Positions 16,559 through 25,573 of a DNA stretch of 64,000 nucleotides are shown piece by piece. A program made the position numbers and the translations under genes. A model generated the notes under the pieces. It made no database searches. It saw only the letters and a list, made by a program, of their open reading frames with translations, and was not told the DNA's origin. How positions within the stretch are numbered: position 1 is the first letter of the stretch; every line of letters begins with the position of its first letter. Origin of the DNA: Hankyongella sp964404985 (lineage in GTDB: Bacteria; Pseudomonadota; Alphaproteobacteria; Sphingomonadales; Sphingomonadaceae). The DNA lies in assembly GCA_964404985.1 (NCBI GenBank), contig CAYOMD010000007.1, forward strand, positions 20,724 through 84,723. The letters are read 5' to 3'.

Positions 16559-17494
16559 TTAGTCGAACAAGCTGGAGACCGAGCTTTCCTCCGCGATGCG
16601 GTGCATCGCCTCACCGATGATCGGCGCAATGGTCAGCCGGCGCATGCGTTTGGACACGCGCACAGCCTCGGTCTGCATGATGGTATCGGTGATGACCAGC
16701 TCGGTCAGCTGCGACGCGCCGACCCTGGCGACCGCACCGCCGGACAAGACGCCGTGGCTGACATAGGCGACAACACCGCGTGCGCCGGCCTGCATGAGTG
16801 CTGCCGCCGCGTTGCACAGGGTTCCGGCTGAGTCGACGATATCATCGACCAGGACACAAAAGCGATCCCGCACATCACCGATGATATTCATAACTTCCGA
16901 CTCGCCGGGACGCTCGCGCGTTTTGTCCACATTGGCATGGGGGGAATCGTTAAACCGCTTGGAAAGTGCGCGCGCGCGCACCACGCCGCCGACATCCGGG
17001 GAGACGACCATCAACGGCTCATGGCCATAGCGCTCGCGGATATCCGCGCTCATGACAGGTGCCGCAAAAAGATTATCGGTGGGTATGTCGAAAAAGCCCT
17101 GAATCTGCCCGGCATGCAAGTCCATGGTCAGAACCCGGTCCGCGCCGGCAACCGTAATCAGGTTCGCGACCAGCTTGGCAGAGATCGGCGTGCGTGGCCC
17201 GGGTTTACGGTCCTGCCGGGCATAGCCGAAATACGGGATGACCGCAGTGATTCGACGCGCACTCGCACGCTTGAGCGCGTCCGCACAGATCAGCAGTTCC
17301 ATCAGGTTGTCATTGCACGGTGCCGACGTCGACTGAATGACAAAGACATCTTCCCCGCGCACGTTCTCGTGGATTTCCACGAAAACCTCCTCATCGGAGA
17401 AGCGGCGGATGCTCGCTTTCGTCAGCGGCAGGTTGAGATAGGCGGCAATGGCCTCGGCAAGCGGCGGGTTAGAATTGCCGGCAACCAGCTTCAT
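16559..17494 (-). CDS. prs: Ribose-phosphate pyrophosphokinase
   Basis: A 311-residue PRPP synthase, converting ribose 5-phosphate and ATP to PRPP for nucleotide, histidine and tryptophan synthesis. It has the ATP-site segment YFGYARQDRKPGPRTPISAK, the DLHAGQIQGFFDIP loop and the PRPP-binding VDDIVDSAGT. ATG 17494 gives the standard start (MKLVAGNSN); the long open frame upstream is repeat sequence. Confidence 0.96.
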   Translation of the reverse strand: MKLVAGNSNPPLAEAIAAYLNLPLTKASIRRFSDEEVFVEIHENVRGEDVFVIQSTSAPCNDNLMELLICADALKRASARRITAVIPYFGYARQDRKPGPRTPISAKLVANLITVAGADRVLTMDLHAGQIQGFFDIPTDNLFAAPVMSADIRERYGHEPLMVVSPDVGGVVRARALSKRFNDSPHANVDKTRERPGESEVMNIIGDVRDRFCVLVDDIVDSAGTLCNAAAALMQAGARGVVAYVSHGVLSGGAVARVGASQLTELVITDTIMQTEAVRVSKRMRRLTIAPIIGEAMHRIAEESSVSSLFD

Positions 17495-17600
17495 CGGACA
17501 AACCTGAACAGGAATGGGAACAGAGCCCGTGCATAGCGGGCTTGTCACATACACGCAACATGGCTGCACGCCAAAACAGCGAACGGCTCGGGGCGAACGG

Positions 17601-17854
17601 TTCAGACTAAAGTCATTAGGCTTTAGCAGGCTGCTGAAAAACACCAGAGCGAATAGATATTGGCACTTAGTCTCCCCTCCTTCGCTTGCGAGGGAGGGGT
17701 GGCCCGAAGGGCCGGGGTGGGTAAAAATGCGTTGCTGTTGCTGCACCTATGCCCCCAACCCGCCCTGCGGGCACCCTTCCCCCCGCTAACGGGGGAAGGG
17801 AGAAAAAGCTATGCTAGCGTGCAGCTTTCAGAGTTTTTCAGCAGCCTGCTAAAG
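17601..17854. repeat. Nested palindromic repeat cluster
   Basis: A perfect 22-bp inverted repeat (17621-17642 and 17833-17854; arm core TAGCAGGCTGCTGAAA) encloses a second unit of GC-rich hairpins. That unit has CTCCCCTCC...GGAGGGG at about 17672-17699, GGGGTGGG, and CCCTTCCCCC...GGGGGAAGGG at about 17775-17802. Just outside, 17601-17620 carries the ATGACTTTAG motif on the minus strand. The right arm contains the stop codon of the 457-residue gene. No gene lies in 17495-17848. Confidence 0.85.
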
Positions 17855-19222
17855 TTCCGGCAGGCTGTCGTCAGGGGCGAGGTCCCGGATCGCGCGGGCC
17901 ACACCGCGTGATGGCGGCCGCCGTTTGAGATGTTCCATCTGGATGCGCTCCAGCGATCGCAGGTGCTCTGCCTGCGGGCGTGATCGCGGCTGGACGGCAC
18001 GGTCCACCACCAGGGCGAGTTGCTCGGCGACCCGTGCCAGACGGTCAGCCGATGCACTGTTGATCTCGCCGCTGGTACGCAACTGCGCCACCGCCTTGGC
18101 GATCCGGCTGCGCGAGGCGCGATCCGTCTCGAACCCGGCCTCAAACTTGGCGAGCAGGTCTGCAACTTTGGCCAGTGGTGCCGAGAGCAGTTCTGCATTT
18201 TCCCGCCCAGCGCGAACTGCCTCCAGCGCCAGCGTGCGCACCTCACCGATCGTCGCGCTGACAGCGTCGCCATTCTGGCTGACAATCGCGGTCATGACGC
18301 TGTGAAGCTTGTCCGAGAGGTCGCGAACCAGCGCACTCATCTGCTGCGGGTTCGATACCAGATCGGGGCCAGGCATGACCTCGCCCGCCTTGACCAGCGC
18401 CTCGACCAATACGGAGTCCGGCGAGGGCTCCGGCGAGGGCATAGTGGCAACCGCCTTATGACGGGTCTCCATACTGGCGGCGATCGTGTCGATCACGGCT
18501 TGCCGTCCGAGGATCGACTGATGATGGGTCAGTATATCATGCAGTCTGGTGACCGAGGCTGCTGCAGCATGATAACCAAAATGATACAGCATACGAGCAA
18601 AGCAGGTCCCGAGAAACCCGGCGGTCAGTGCGGCGGCGGCATTACGCGCCGCCAGCGTCATTTCGGTATCGGCAACAGCAACAACGGACGTCGCCACGAG
18701 ATGCAGCCCGTTGTAGACCGCAGCCAGCGCCAGCACTGCCGCCAGCGCCAGCGGCGCCCAGGTCGCGGTCCGGTAGGTCCAGCCGGCGAGATCGTGGGTC
18801 AGCAGGCGGTTCGGGCACAGGCCATCGACCACCAGATGCTGCAAGCTGGATTTGACGCCCTGATGCCGCGGCAGGCCAAGCGCCCGGCGTAACCATGCGC
18901 TCTCGAGTATGGCATCCACCACGAACGGACGGATTTCCGCCTTGCGTGCCCGCATGGTCAGCGCCAGAAACGCGGCATCCGCAGCGCGGCCCAGGATACT
19001 GCAGGGGATCAACCAGCCCGCAACCAGCGCAATCCAGACGCCGATGCTGGCGGCCAGGATGATCTGGACAATACGCACCCCTATCGCCGAGGCCAGAACC
19101 GGGCTGCCGGCAAGCCACACGTCGATCTGGGGCATCGCGTGCGTGAAGGCGATGGCCACGCTGACTGCAGACGCCAGCCCGGCCAGGCTGGCACCAAGGC
19201 CCAGGCTGATCGCACGGCGCAT
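17849..19222 (-). CDS. Unknown membrane protein with long C-terminal helical domain
   Basis: 457 residues, not recognised. Hydrophobic helices lie at about 5-28, 44-73, 150-175 and 188-207. From about 215 onward the protein is helical and largely soluble, rich in Ala, Leu, Glu and Arg, with coiled-coil-like stretches (MSALVRDLSDKLHSVM; LAKVADLLAKFEAGFETDR). The broad layout recalls MotA/ExbB-like or sensor proteins, but no family motif is visible, so no function is assigned. Its ATG overlaps the stop of the XrtA-associated glycosyltransferase gene (ATGA), so it is very likely cotranscribed with the polysaccharide locus. Its stop lies in a repeat. Confidence 0.75.
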   Translation of the reverse strand: MRRAISLGLGASLAGLASAVSVAIAFTHAMPQIDVWLAGSPVLASAIGVRIVQIILAASIGVWIALVAGWLIPCSILGRAADAAFLALTMRARKAEIRPFVVDAILESAWLRRALGLPRHQGVKSSLQHLVVDGLCPNRLLTHDLAGWTYRTATWAPLALAAVLALAAVYNGLHLVATSVVAVADTEMTLAARNAAAALTAGFLGTCFARMLYHFGYHAAAASVTRLHDILTHHQSILGRQAVIDTIAASMETRHKAVATMPSPEPSPDSVLVEALVKAGEVMPGPDLVSNPQQMSALVRDLSDKLHSVMTAIVSQNGDAVSATIGEVRTLALEAVRAGRENAELLSAPLAKVADLLAKFEAGFETDRASRSRIAKAVAQLRTSGEINSASADRLARVAEQLALVVDRAVQPRSRPQAEHLRSLERIQMEHLKRRPPSRGVARAIRDLAPDDSLPEL

Positions 19223-20439
19223 CAGATCGTCTCCTGCCGGCGGGTCAGCCGCGCATACACAGGCGCGTAATTATCGACGGTGCGGGCCCAGGTCCGCTCG
19301 GTTGCGACATACCGGCGGGCGCGCTCCCGGCGTTCATCCCAGCTTGTGCGATTCTCAAACAGCGCCGCCACGCACATGGCCAGCGCCTGCGGATCGTCCG
19401 GCGCGAACAGTTCGCCCGTCTCGCCCGCAGTAATCAACTCCCGGTGGCCGCCGACGTTGGAGGCAGCCACCAGTTTGCCCTCGGCCATGGCTTCCAGGGG
19501 TTTGAGCGGCGTCACCAGATCCGTCAGCCGCATGGACTTGCGCGGATAGACGAGCAGATCAACCAGGCTGTAGTAGCGTGCCACATCCGCGTGCGGCACG
19601 CGCCCGGTGAAGTGGATGTGGCGCGCCACCGGCGAGGTCTTGGCGAGCGCTTCCAGCGCCTCCGCCATCGGCCCGCCACCCGTCAGCAACAGATGCAGCT
19701 TGGGCCGCCGGGCGACCAGTTCTGGCATCGCTGCCAGCAGAACATCCAGGCCTTCGTAATCATAGAATGACCCGATGAAGCCGATCACCTCGGCATCCGC
19801 CAGCCCAAGCTCGGCCGCCAGCGCTTCATCCCGCACCGGGGTATTGCCGAATTTGTCGAGATCGACGGCGTTGGGGGTCAGAAACAACTTGGACCGAGGG
19901 ACACCGCGCGCCACCAGATCGGACAGCACGCCATCACACAGGCAGCCGACCGCATCGGCACGGTGGACCGCGCGTGTCTCCAGCCGGCGGGTCACGGTGT
20001 ACCGCAGATCGCCTTGCTTGCAGGTCCCGTGCGAGACGGCGGCATCCTCCCAGAAGGCGCGGATCTCGTAAACAAAGGGCAGGCCCATGGCGTCTGCAAC
20101 ACGCTGAGCGGCCATGGCGTTCAGCACCGGCGAGTGGGCATGCACGATGTCCGGCCGGACGCTTTCCGCCAGCGTGCGCAAGGCGTGGGCGCTGGCGTTA
20201 ATCTCCGCGATCTCGCGCAGCACCGGCTTGTCCGCCATCCAGCCCTTGGGGGCCGGTGTGCGGTGGAAGGTCAGGCCGTCAATGGTCTCAGGATTATTGC
20301 CGGGGCGCGGGTGTCGCGGTGTCGTCAGGTGCACGGTGTCCCAGCCGCGCGCGCGCTGCTCCAGCAGGATTGCACGGCTGCGAAAGCTGTAGCCGCTGTG
20401 CTCCGGGATCGAATGATCAAAGACGTGCAGAATACGCAT
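19222..20439 (-). CDS. Exosortase A-associated glycosyltransferase (TIGR04063 type)
   Basis: A 405-residue GT-B fold, family 4 glycosyltransferase: N-terminal MRILHVFDHSIPEHSGYSFR (the HSGY pattern marks the exosortase-associated Daro_2409 subfamily), the middle VYEIRAFWEDA, and the C-terminal donor site VTPLKPLEAMAEGK. It would transfer a nucleotide sugar onto the growing repeat unit at the cytoplasmic membrane face. It starts the leftward pair with the 457-residue membrane protein and lies in the XrtA locus. Confidence 0.9.
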   Translation of the reverse strand: MRILHVFDHSIPEHSGYSFRSRAILLEQRARGWDTVHLTTPRHPRPGNNPETIDGLTFHRTPAPKGWMADKPVLREIAEINASAHALRTLAESVRPDIVHAHSPVLNAMAAQRVADAMGLPFVYEIRAFWEDAAVSHGTCKQGDLRYTVTRRLETRAVHRADAVGCLCDGVLSDLVARGVPRSKLFLTPNAVDLDKFGNTPVRDEALAAELGLADAEVIGFIGSFYDYEGLDVLLAAMPELVARRPKLHLLLTGGGPMAEALEALAKTSPVARHIHFTGRVPHADVARYYSLVDLLVYPRKSMRLTDLVTPLKPLEAMAEGKLVAASNVGGHRELITAGETGELFAPDDPQALAMCVAALFENRTSWDERRERARRYVATERTWARTVDNYAPVYARLTRRQETI

Positions 20440-20520
20440 GGTTCATCTCTTGGCGCATCTTGTGTTAGCGCCGGGTTACCCCAGCCTTTCGATGCACCTG
20501 CCCCCCTGTTGTCGCACGTC

Positions 20521-21627
20521 TCACGTCGTTAACCGCGTGTAAACCGCGACGTAACTGTTGGCAACCACATCAAGACCATAATGAGTACGCGCCAGTTGCC
20601 GCCCCGCCTCACCCAGTTGCCTGCGCAAGACAGGGTCTGCCACCAGCGCGCGCAGATGCGTGACCGCGTCCTCAAGGCCCTCGACTCGGTAACCGGTTTC
20701 GCCCTGCCGAATGAAGGCCTCGTTCACACCAGGCAGGTTGCGGGCAACAACCGGCAACCCGCACATCATCGCCTCGATCACGACGGTGCCAAACCCCTCC
20801 TTAGTGGACGGAAAAAACATGATGTCCGCTTGCTGGAACTGGGCGTAGACATCCTCCACATGGCCGATGAAGCGGATGTTGTCCTGTAGGCCTTCCGCTT
20901 CGATCAGCTGTTCAAGTGCTGCCTGATAGTCCGGCTCCATCACCGGGCCGACGATCAGGCCGACGATGTCCGGCGCGTCCGCCTTGAGCAGGGCCAGCGC
21001 CTGCACGAACTCTCGCTGGTTTTTACGCGCACAGATGCCGCCAACGGTGACGAGCGTCACCGGGCGGCCCGGCGGGCGTGTGGGCGCTGGCGTTGGCAGA
21101 GGGATTCCGATGGGAATGACCGCCCGCCGCGCGGCCGGCAGACTGGCATTGCCGTCGTCCAGCCGTGGGCTGATCGCCACGAAGCAGCCGACCACACCCA
21201 TCAGGCGCCGCACCAAAGGCCGCAGGATTGGCCGGTAAGACTGAAGGATTTCCGCCACGCTATCGTCCAGCGTCGCCATCATGAGGATGCGCGCACCTCT
21301 GAGCCGGGCCACTACATAGGCCAGCCAGGTGCGGTCCCCCAGCGAATGAACGTGCAGAACGTCGTAGCGACCGGCATGCGTCGCCATCCACCGGATCATG
21401 GCGATGCTCTGCTGCAACCGGCTCGTATCGTCTTGCGCCTGAAGATAGGCGACCTGCCCGAATTGCGGGAGCTGCAGCGGCACGAAAGGACCGGGCGTAG
21501 TGACCACCAGCACGTCGTGCGTGATGTCGGGATGTGCCGCGCGCAGTTCACGAACCAGTCGTTCGGTAAACACGCCCTCGCCGGTAAAGTGCGGGCGGAA
21601 ATACCGAAAGACGTGCAATACCCGCAC
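20521..21627 (-). CDS. Family 4 glycosyltransferase
   Basis: A 368-residue GT-B glycosyltransferase: VRVLHVFRYFRPHFTGEGVF at the start, a VTVGGICARKNQREFVQAL linker, and the donor-site FFPSTKEGFGTVVIEAMMCG. The GTG at 21627 is chosen because GAGG lies 8 bases upstream and it puts the conserved first strand at the N-terminus; the longer frame from 21792 adds a Cys/Arg-rich stretch without support. It is 81 bases upstream of the next leftward glycosyltransferase and divergent from the zinc-ribbon protein at 21713. Confidence 0.88.
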   Translation of the reverse strand: MRVLHVFRYFRPHFTGEGVFTERLVRELRAAHPDITHDVLVVTTPGPFVPLQLPQFGQVAYLQAQDDTSRLQQSIAMIRWMATHAGRYDVLHVHSLGDRTWLAYVVARLRGARILMMATLDDSVAEILQSYRPILRPLVRRLMGVVGCFVAISPRLDDGNASLPAARRAVIPIGIPLPTPAPTRPPGRPVTLVTVGGICARKNQREFVQALALLKADAPDIVGLIVGPVMEPDYQAALEQLIEAEGLQDNIRFIGHVEDVYAQFQQADIMFFPSTKEGFGTVVIEAMMCGLPVVARNLPGVNEAFIRQGETGYRVEGLEDAVTHLRALVADPVLRRQLGEAGRQLARTHYGLDVVANSYVAVYTRLTT

Positions 21628-21712
21628 TTGCCAAACCTCAAGCCAACCCCTACGGCCACGAAATACGCAGGCGCGTTGTTGTTTTGCAAGCCATTCGACA
21701 GATTGAGAGACA

Positions 21713-22675
21713 ATGGCCCGTTGCCCGATCTGCGATTGCTTGTATCGCGAACAGACCAGCCCGCCGGCCTGCGAAGGCTGCGGCGTAAGCATGGTGCCTG
21801 AGGCACTGAGCCCGGTCCTGGCTCAGCTGCACGACGCCTTCAGGCAAGGACGGAACATCAAGTCAGCACTCCCAGCCCGCAGCCTGGATGCCTATGCCCT
21901 GCGGCTGGGGTATCTGCGCCTGCGCCCTCTCCTGGAGCAATGGCTGGCGCGGCCCATGAGGTGGTTTCCATCCAAAGTCATGCAGATCGAACCAAGTCAC
22001 GGCCTGGAACTGGCGGTGATGTCCCGCGCCAGCGAGGCACCAGCCGTGGCAGCGCTCGCACACCATCTGGGTGAAAGCCTCAACGCCGCGTGCGTTCTGT
22101 TCGATACCGACGTCGCGCCAGACCTGACACGCCTGCGCGCGGTGCTGCACGACGCAGCACCGCATGTCGACTGGGCTGTGGCGGGCCGAGCCTTTGACCG
22201 GGACTTCGGGGCCCAGCGCTCGGCCCTGCAGCGGCTGGCACGCCGGCCCTGGACGCTGCATCTCGACACCGACGAGCGGATCAGCCCGGCGTTCTTCCTC
22301 TGGCTGGGCGGCCTGGCGGCGGCGCTGGCAGGTACAGATGTCGAGGCTGTGTCCCTGCGCCGCCTCAACCGGGTCGACGGCGCGCCGACCCGGCACTGGC
22401 CGGACTATGTGCCCCGGCTGATCAAGCGGGATATCCTGTTCCGCAATGCGGTGCACGAGGTGCCTGAGGTTACCCACTGGCGGCGCATGCTGCTGTGCCC
22501 GCGCGGCTATATCGAGCATTTTATCGAAAGCGCGCGCCTGCCCGTGCGGGACACTCTCTACGCTGCAATCAACCCGGGTACAGTCAAAGGCGCAGAGCCG
22601 GAGCGGCTGCGGCAACCGCTGGATGTCCCGCTGGAAAGCCTCGACGATCCGCATTGGCGATCGGGGGAATACTAA
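21713..22675 (+). CDS. Zinc-ribbon plus GT2-like glycosyltransferase
   Basis: A 320-residue protein with two parts. Residues 4-23 form a Cys4 ribbon (CPIC near the start, CEGCG at 20-24). The rest resembles the second half of family 2 glycosyltransferases of the WaaE type: CVLFDTDVAPD, then LHLDTDERISPAFF with the metal-binding DxDE, and HWPDYVPRLIKRDILFRNAVHEVPEV, where the family has RLFR...VHE. The usual N-terminal nucleotide-binding strand is weak or missing. The gene points opposite to its neighbours in the leftward arm. Its stop TAA begins a repeat. Transferase activity is inferred. Confidence 0.65.
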   Translation: MARCPICDCLYREQTSPPACEGCGVSMVPEALSPVLAQLHDAFRQGRNIKSALPARSLDAYALRLGYLRLRPLLEQWLARPMRWFPSKVMQIEPSHGLELAVMSRASEAPAVAALAHHLGESLNAACVLFDTDVAPDLTRLRAVLHDAAPHVDWAVAGRAFDRDFGAQRSALQRLARRPWTLHLDTDERISPAFFLWLGGLAAALAGTDVEAVSLRRLNRVDGAPTRHWPDYVPRLIKRDILFRNAVHEVPEVTHWRRMLLCPRGYIEHFIESARLPVRDTLYAAINPGTVKGAEPERLRQPLDVPLESLDDPHWRSGEY

Positions 22676-22830
22676 AGCTTGATGACTTTAGATGGACTCG
22701 TCATTGCGAGGAGCCGCAGGCGACGCGGCAATCCATAGGCTTTGATTCTGCTCGCTGGATCGCCACGGCCACTGCGTGGCCTCGCGATGACGAACGGTGA
22801 AGGTCTTGATTCTGCGTAAAAGTCATCAGA
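22673..22830. repeat. Nested palindromic repeat
   Basis: The outer arms TTGATGACTTTAG (22679-22691) and TAAAAGTCATCAGA (22817-22830) are inverted. Inside is a second palindrome: GTCATTGCGAGGAGCCGCAG and CGCGGCAATCCAT pair with TGGATCGCCACGG and GGCCTCGCGATGAC. This inner type resembles the common CGTCATTGCGAG intergenic repeats. It separates convergent genes and supplies the upstream stop codon. Confidence 0.85.
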
Positions 22831-22832
22831 CA

Positions 22833-23927
22833 CTAACCTGCAGTGCGGGCACGCAAGTCAGCGATGCAGCGGCTGGCAGTCTGGCCGTCCCACAGGTCCG
22901 GGCGCACGCCCGACGGCCAGTCTCCGGACAGCACGGTCTCGACGGCCGACAGCAGGTTGCCCGGAGCGATCAGCCGGTTGGTGCCCTGCGTCACCGTTAC
23001 CGGGCGTTCCGTATTCTCACGCAGCGTCAGGCACGGAATGTTGAGGTAGGTCGTCTCTTCCTGCACGCCGCCCGAGTCGGTGATCACCATGCGCGCGTTC
23101 GAGACCAGGCTCATGAACGGGCGGTAGCTGATTGGTGCGGTCAATGTAATGCCTGCAGACTCAAGGCGACCACGCAGGCCGAAATCGTCGAGCTTCTTTG
23201 CCGTGCGCGGGTGGACCGGGAACAGCAGGCGGCAACGTTCGGCTACGTCCACCAGCTCTGTCACCAGCGCGCCTAGTGCCTCAGCCGTATCGACGTTCGA
23301 CGGGCGATGCAGGGTCACCAGGCCATAGTCGCGCGGCGTAAGGCCGAAGGCGGCAGGCGCATTCTCCGCCTCGATGGCGGTGCGCAGCAGTTCGTAGGAA
23401 TCAAGCATGATGTTGCCGACGCGGGTGATGCGCGCTGCCGGGATGCCCTCGCGCGCCAGGTTCTCGTCGCCATCAGGCGACGGCGTCCAGAGCACGTCCG
23501 AGAGCTGGTCGGTGACCAGGCGGTTCAGTTCCTCTGGCATGCGGCGGTCGAAGCTGCGCAGGCCCGCCTCCAGGTGCACCACCGGGACCTGCAGCTTGGC
23601 ACCGACCATGGCACAGGCGGCGGTTGAATTGACATCCCCGACCACGATCAGCCAGTCTGGGCGTTGGCTGAGTGCCACCTTTTCATAGGCGATCATGACG
23701 TTGCCGGTTTGCTCAGAATGACTGCCCGAGCCTACCCCCAGATGATGGTCCGGGGCCGGCAGCTTGAGATCGGCAAAGAACGTGTCCGACATGTTGGCGT
23801 CATAATGCTGCCCGGTGTGGATCAGCACCGGCTGGAAATCCGGTGCTGCGGCCAGTGCATGATACAGCGGCGCGACCTTCATGAAGTTCGGGCGCGCCGC
23901 AGCAATCAGGTGAACAGTCTGAACCAT
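22833..23927 (-). CDS. wecB: UDP-N-acetylglucosamine 2-epimerase (non-hydrolysing)
   Basis: A 364-residue WecB-type epimerase interconverting UDP-GlcNAc and UDP-ManNAc. Family motifs are present: HTGQHYDANMSDTFF, VVGDVNSTAACAMVG, VVHLEAGLRSFDRRMPEELNR, and ITDSGGVQEETTYLNIPCLTLRENTERP. It probably supplies a ManNAc-type sugar for the polysaccharide repeat. A WecC dehydrogenase, which would make ManNAcA, is not in the window. It follows the O-ligase gene by 11 bases in the same operon. Confidence 0.95.
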   Translation of the reverse strand: MVQTVHLIAAARPNFMKVAPLYHALAAAPDFQPVLIHTGQHYDANMSDTFFADLKLPAPDHHLGVGSGSHSEQTGNVMIAYEKVALSQRPDWLIVVGDVNSTAACAMVGAKLQVPVVHLEAGLRSFDRRMPEELNRLVTDQLSDVLWTPSPDGDENLAREGIPAARITRVGNIMLDSYELLRTAIEAENAPAAFGLTPRDYGLVTLHRPSNVDTAEALGALVTELVDVAERCRLLFPVHPRTAKKLDDFGLRGRLESAGITLTAPISYRPFMSLVSNARMVITDSGGVQEETTYLNIPCLTLRENTERPVTVTQGTNRLIAPGNLLSAVETVLSGDWPSGVRPDLWDGQTASRCIADLRARTAG

Positions 23928-23938
23928 AACAGCTTTCT

Positions 23939-25252
23939 CTATTCCGCAGGCTGCGGTGCAGGGTTGATGATGGCACCGGTCAGGCGGTCACGCGCGACAA
24001 CCGTGCGACTCGACAGGTCAGCAAGCACGACACGATGAAGGATGGCGGAGAGCGCCATGAGGTGCAGGAATATCTCTGCGAATGCGACTTCCAGGAAGGC
24101 ACCGCCAACCATGAAGCAGACGATACTGGCCTGACACATCTGCGCGAGGTCGCGCGCCCATATCAGCTCCGTATCGTTCCTGGTCAGCCGTTTGACCTCC
24201 TGCAAGGTCACGAGTGCCGTCGCGATGAGCGATATGAACAGAAACAAACCGACGTAGCCGTGTTCTGCCAGGACCTCGAAATAGATCGAGTGCGACGCCC
24301 GCAGCCACATGCCGGGCGGCAGATACTGGGAAGCAACGTCCCGCATGGTGAAGATTCGGAAGCCACCCCCCGTGAACGGCCGGTCTTCTGTGAGTTCCAT
24401 CGCGTAACGCCACATATCGAGGCGACCCTGGGCGGACGCGTCCTGATCGTAGGTCTCGATCGTCGACATCCGGTCTTTCCAGCTCTGCGGCATGAAGTTG
24501 ACGGCAAAGCCACCCATCACCAGGCACGCCACCAGAATGACGCCGCGCCGGCGCGACATCATGATCAGCCAGAAGCCGATCACGAGCAGCGACAGCAGGC
24601 CACCGCGCGACTGGGTGCCGAGAATGGACACCGCACAGCATAGCATAAGGCCGACAGCCAGCAGGCGGATGAGTTTGCTGCCGGCGTGCAGGCTGACATA
24701 GCGCGCCAGCGGAATGACCATCGCCAGAACCATCGCAAGTGCATTGCGGTCCTCGATGAAGGTTCCGACAGGCCCCATCACATTATGGCCACCACCAGTT
24801 GCAATGGTGAACACAGCCCCTTTGAGCGCCAGATAGCCTAGCGCCGCGCAAATTACGAGAATGAGTGCCTCGATCCGGTGGCGGCTATTGATCAGGCAGT
24901 AAACAAAAGTAGTGTAAATCACTGCCTTCATGGTGTTGCCAAGCTTCAGTTCGGATATCTCCGGGTGAAAGGAGGCGAGGGTCGTGATGTTGATCCAGAT
25001 GACGAACAGGATGAACGGCAGCAGGATCGGGTGCATCGGCAGCTTTTTAGGCTCGCGCGAGAACAGCCAGCTGAGTGCGGTCAGCGCAGCGACGACATCG
25101 AGGAACGGGAAATAGGTCGCAAAACCGTACATCATCCGGTTGGGAAACATGTAGGAAAACCAGGTCCAGACCAGGACACCCACATGGGGTGCCATAAAGA
25201 TCAAGGGAAACGAGGCCAGGACGATCATCAGGATCGCGAGACTGCGCAGCAT
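23939..25252 (-). CDS. Exosortase A-associated O-glycosylation ligase-like membrane protein
   Basis: A 437-residue, roughly 11-helix protein of the Wzy_C/O-antigen ligase superfamily, matching the exosortase A-associated group (TIGR03097): FSYMFPNRMMYGFATYFPF near the start, a large loop with WRYAMELTEDRPFTGGGFR and RASHSIYFEVLAEHGYVGL, where the conserved H lies. It would polymerise or transfer lipid-linked glycans in the periplasm. It is first in a leftward pair with wecB. Confidence 0.92.
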   Translation of the reverse strand: MLRSLAILMIVLASFPLIFMAPHVGVLVWTWFSYMFPNRMMYGFATYFPFLDVVAALTALSWLFSREPKKLPMHPILLPFILFVIWINITTLASFHPEISELKLGNTMKAVIYTTFVYCLINSRHRIEALILVICAALGYLALKGAVFTIATGGGHNVMGPVGTFIEDRNALAMVLAMVIPLARYVSLHAGSKLIRLLAVGLMLCCAVSILGTQSRGGLLSLLVIGFWLIMMSRRRGVILVACLVMGGFAVNFMPQSWKDRMSTIETYDQDASAQGRLDMWRYAMELTEDRPFTGGGFRIFTMRDVASQYLPPGMWLRASHSIYFEVLAEHGYVGLFLFISLIATALVTLQEVKRLTRNDTELIWARDLAQMCQASIVCFMVGGAFLEVAFAEIFLHLMALSAILHRVVLADLSSRTVVARDRLTGAIINPAPQPAE

Positions 25253-25417
25253 GGTGTCGTGTCCTCGTCGCCGGTCGTGCCGGTATCATGCATGGTCAAC
25301 GGCGTTTTTGCTTTAATGCCCACGCAAGCACTAAGCCAACATTAATGCATCGTACCTAACCTCGACACACATCAGAATTCGGGACATAGTGACCGGCAAG
25401 ACTGAAGGACGCTAAAA

Positions 25418-25552
25418 ATGGAAGCCATTGCGCTCACAACCGCCTGTGCATGCATCTACTGCATCTTTGTCTGGTCCATGCAGGTTGACCGGCGTGAGCG
25501 ACGGGCCAAAGCGCCGGCCTCTGCCCAGCCCCGTGACCGCCTGCGCGGCTAG
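25418..25552 (+). CDS. Small single-helix membrane protein (44 aa)
   Basis: A 44-codon frame with ATG at 25418 and AAGGA about 9 bases upstream. Residues about 3-21 are hydrophobic and Cys-rich (LTTACACIYCIFVWSM), followed by a strongly basic tail (DRRERRAKA), so an N-out/C-in single-pass topology is likely. It lies alone in the gap between the O-ligase and hydrolase genes, on the opposite strand. Not recognised; codon use fits a real gene, but the size keeps confidence moderate. Confidence 0.55.
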   Translation: MEAIALTTACACIYCIFVWSMQVDRRERRAKAPASAQPRDRLRG

Positions 25553-25573
25553 AACGCCTGTGAGCGACGCGGG

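Noticed and set aside
17849..19222. ZorA/MotA-type defence protein
   Set aside because: The helix layout is only loosely similar, there is no ZorB/MotB partner next to it, and the neighbour is a polysaccharide gene.
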